Source of the DNA: Kitasatospora cinereorecta | Lineage (GTDB): Bacteria > Actinomycetota > Actinomycetes > Streptomycetales > Streptomycetaceae | Direction of reading: 5' to 3' | NCBI RefSeq assembly: GCF_024172095.1 | Contig: NZ_JAMZDX010000007.1 | Span: 310,001-374,000, forward strand | Length of the DNA: 64,000 bases | In this document: piece by piece, positions 62,260-64,000 of the stretch | How the letters are laid out: the number at the start of each line of letters is the position of its first letter | Numbering within the stretch: position 1 is the first letter of the stretch | Notes under the pieces: generated by a model | Told to the model about the DNA's origin: nothing | The model's database searches: none | The model's input: only the letters and a program-made list of their open reading frames with translations | Translations under genes and position numbers: made by a program

Positions 62260-62669
62260 CGCTCCTCGCGGCCGCCGAGGACCGGCTTGACGTCCAGGAG
62301 CGGGGTGCCGTCGAGGGCCTCCAGGTCGCTGACGCGGACGCGGAGGCCGTCCACGGCCAGGACCGTGACCCGGTGGAGGCCGATCGGATTGGGGCGGTCC
62401 GGGGAGCGGGTGGCGAAGACGCCGGTCTCCGGGCGGGACGGGGCGTTGCGCGGGTGGACGGCGAGCACGGTACGGTCGGCCCGGTCCAGCCAGGTGAGCA
62501 GGAGGACGTCCTGCCCGGGGGCCAGGTCGCGCAGCGCCCGTGCCACCGCGGGATCGAACACCAGCCAGGCGTCCGGGCCGCCCTCGTCGCCCTGTTTGGG
62601 GGCCAGCGACCGTTCCTGCAGGGGTGATTCCACCCAGCCGATCGCCCGCACCGCGTACTCATCGCCCAC
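62256..62669 (-). CDS. trmO: TrmO/TsaA-type tRNA methyltransferase
   Basis: This 137-residue protein of the YaeB/TrmO family methylates N6-threonylcarbamoyladenosine in tRNA with SAM. The family blocks are AIGWVESPLQERSLAPKQGD, LLLTWLDRAD, TRSPDRPNPIGLHRV and LEALDGTPLLDVKPVL. The length is close to single-domain homologues. The GTG start is chosen because AGAGGGG lies seven bases upstream; the upstream GTG in frame has no site. Confidence 0.85.
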   Translation of the reverse strand: MGDEYAVRAIGWVESPLQERSLAPKQGDEGGPDAWLVFDPAVARALRDLAPGQDVLLLTWLDRADRTVLAVHPRNAPSRPETGVFATRSPDRPNPIGLHRVTVLAVDGLRVRVSDLEALDGTPLLDVKPVLGGREER

Positions 62670-63107
62670 CGTCGAACCCCTCTCGCCGACCGCCACCGAG
62701 CCTATGCGACGGACGGCCGGTCGTGTCCCGGTGGCGCGCGCTCGACTTCGCGTGGACGGTCCGTCCCGGCGCGAACCATCGCCACGACACGCTCCGTACG
62801 GCAGGTTGACCGTCGCCGCGGGCAGGCGGCCGAGGGGCGGAGAGCCGAACGGCCGTGCCCCGTGGCGGGAAGGTGGCCCGCAGTGGCGAGCCGAGGGCGC
62901 GCCGTCTCAAACACATCATGGCGGAACGTTCACCTGATCGGGTGCAGAAGATCGCCTTGAGCGGTCTGCGGCCGGTCGCTCCGCCTACGGTTGGGGCGTG
63001 CGGGACGGGGTCGGAGGTCAACCAAACCCCTTCTCAGCCGACGATGTGACGATCCGTCATGAGATCAGCCATGAGTCGCAACCCTATGAGAGAGGGGAGG
63101 CCCTCCC
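62670..63107. other. upstream region of the terpene synthase
   Basis: I see no supported gene in these 438 bp; frames crossing it have Arg/Pro-rich, low-quality translations. It should carry the promoters of trmO (left) and of the terpene synthase (right). An inverted repeat near the right end is listed separately. Confidence 0.45.
63047..63059. promoter_or_regulatory. inverted repeat TGACG-N3-CGTCA upstream of the terpene synthase
   Basis: TGACGATCCGTCA is an inverted repeat with a three-base spacer, 49 bases before the leader start. It resembles a Crp-family half-site pair; the link is weak. Confidence 0.3.
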
Positions 63108-63179
63108 ATGCCCGTGGACACCCGACCGCAGGCATCGCAGCGCCGGCGCACCCGTTCCACCCCGGCGGTGCGGTCATGA
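63108..63179 (+). CDS. 23-residue leader peptide overlapping the terpene synthase start
   Basis: The frame encodes 23 residues, Arg/Thr/Ser-rich. It has the best ribosome site in this stretch (AGAGGGGAGG, seven bases before the ATG) and its TGA overlaps the ATG of the terpene synthase by four bases (ATGA). The synthase itself has no site, so it may be translated by coupling. Alternatively this marks a sequencing frameshift at the true N-terminus. Confidence 0.45.
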   Translation: MPVDTRPQASQRRRTRSTPAVRS

Positions 63180-64000
63180 ACCCGACGGCCGTCGAGCAGG
63201 TCCTGCGCGGCCCCAGCGGGCTCGGCACGTCCGGGCTGCACCTGGCGTCCCTGGTGGCCCCGGAGCCGCAGCTGCTGCCGCAGACCGGCATCGGCGACAC
63301 ACCGCACGACACCCGGCTCGACCCCCCGCGCGAGGGGGCGCCGAGGACGGGCGACCCCATCCCGGGCCTGTACCACCACCCCGTCGCGGAGCCCGATCCC
63401 GTCCGGGTCGAGGAGATCAGCCGCCGGATCAAGGCGTGGGCGCTGGACGAGGTCGAGCTGTACCCGCCCGAGTGGGAGGACCAGTTCGACGGCTTCTCGC
63501 TGGGCCGCTACATGGTGGCGTGCCACCCCGAGGCGCCGACCGTCGACCACCTGATGGTCGCCACCCGGCTGATGGCCGCCGAGAACGCGCTCGACGACTG
63601 CTACTGCGAGGACCACGGCGGTTCGCCGGTCGGCCTGGGCAGCCGGCTGCTGCTGGCGCACACCGCGCTCGACCCGCTGCACACCACCCCGGAGTACCAG
63701 CCGCACTGGGAGGAGTCGCTGCAGGCCGACGCCCCCCGCCGGGCGTACCGCTCCGCGATGGAGTACTTCGTGCGCGCGGCCACCCCCGCTCAGGCAGACC
63801 GCTTCCGGCACGACATGGCCCGCCTGCACCTGGGCTACCTGGCCGAGGCGGCGTGGGCGGAGACCGACCACGTGCCCGAGGTGTGGGAGTACCTGGCGAT
63901 GCGCCAGTTCAACAACTTCCGTCCCTGCCCGACCATCACCGACACCGTCGACGGCTACGAGCTGCCCGCGGACGTGCACGCCATGCCTGCCATGCAGCGG
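63176..64000 (+). CDS. 2-methylisoborneol synthase-type terpene cyclase, C-terminus beyond window
   Basis: This is the first 275 residues of a class I terpene cyclase. The N-terminal 70 residues are Pro/Gly-rich and disordered and carry GPSGLGTSGL at 12-21, which I associate with the targeting region of terpene cyclases packed in family 2 encapsulins. The catalytic domain then follows IPGLYHHPVAEPDP. The aspartate-rich motif is DDCYCED at 140-146. The FRPCPTITDTVDGYELPADVHA block is typical of 2-MIB synthase, which cyclises 2-methyl-GPP. The NSE motif lies past the window edge. Encapsulin and methyltransferase genes are expected to the right. Confidence 0.9.
   Translation, partial: MNPTAVEQVLRGPSGLGTSGLHLASLVAPEPQLLPQTGIGDTPHDTRLDPPREGAPRTGDPIPGLYHHPVAEPDPVRVEEISRRIKAWALDEVELYPPEWEDQFDGFSLGRYMVACHPEAPTVDHLMVATRLMAAENALDDCYCEDHGGSPVGLGSRLLLAHTALDPLHTTPEYQPHWEESLQADAPRRAYRSAMEYFVRAATPAQADRFRHDMARLHLGYLAEAAWAETDHVPEVWEYLAMRQFNNFRPCPTITDTVDGYELPADVHAMPAMQR

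Overview
The window is very GC-rich (about 73%), almost every gene prefers G or C at third codon positions, and GTG and leaderless-looking starts are common. Mycothiol-type enzymes, a 2-methylisoborneol synthase, sedolisin and secreted glucanases point to a streptomycete (Streptomyces or Kitasatospora). I see no rRNA, tRNA, insertion sequence, prophage or CRISPR array. About 65 protein genes are supported; both ends cut a gene (an MFS transporter on the left, a terpene synthase on the right).

Layout. 1-4 kb: MFS transporter, Mca/PIG-L-like deacetylase, polyprenyl synthetase, LysR regulator. 4.3-10.5 kb: a tightly coupled operon of DUF4142 and DUF1996 exported proteins, a haem-b-type membrane protein, a NuoF-ferredoxin fusion and two exported proteins, ended by a 62-bp perfect palindrome; it looks like a redox chain from cytosolic NAD(P)H to the cell surface. 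11-20 kb: sigma factor with a zinc-binding tail, TMEM175-like channel, sedolisin, HAD phosphatase, TetR/beta-lactamase-fold pair, AraC/phytanoyl-dioxygenase pair, SDR/MarR pair. 21-26.7 kb: glyoxylate-shunt operon aceA-aceB-3-hydroxyacyl-CoA dehydrogenase, divergent from a RamB/ScfR-type regulator. 26.7-35.8 kb: VOC protein, MFS/AraC pair, HAD phosphatase, a MurG homologue, HSL-type esterase, SulP transporter, methyltransferase.

35.8-42.5 kb: an envelope module with a two-component system, two exported cysteine-containing proteins (one a CAP protein with direct repeats in its promoter) and a four-gene thiol-redox set: thioredoxin-like lipoprotein, DsbD-alpha-like lipoprotein, TlpA-like lipoprotein and CcdA. 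Together these look like a DsbD protein split into separate genes. 42.8-48.9 kb: alpha/beta hydrolase, quinone oxidoreductase, SRPBCC/ArsR pair with two matching operators, DHA2 transporter, TPR protein, YrhB/Imm35-like protein.

49-57.5 kb: a divergent aromatic-acid gene set. Leftward: cupin, TesB thioesterase, aryl-CoA ligase, FAD monooxygenase/old-yellow-enzyme fusion, hot-dog thioesterase. Rightward: RidA deaminase, FAH-family hydrolase, PaaX-type regulator. The enzyme combination fits breakdown of anthranilate (or salicylate) through a 5-hydroxylated ring; RidA argues for the amino substrate. 57.5-61.3 kb: GH16 and GH64 beta-1,3-glucanases behind a GAGAGCGCTCTC operator. 61.2-64 kb: an ACC-deaminase/D-cysteine-desulfhydrase-like PLP enzyme, TrmO, and the start of a 2-methylisoborneol synthase carrying the GPSGLGTS motif that I associate with family 2 encapsulin cargo.
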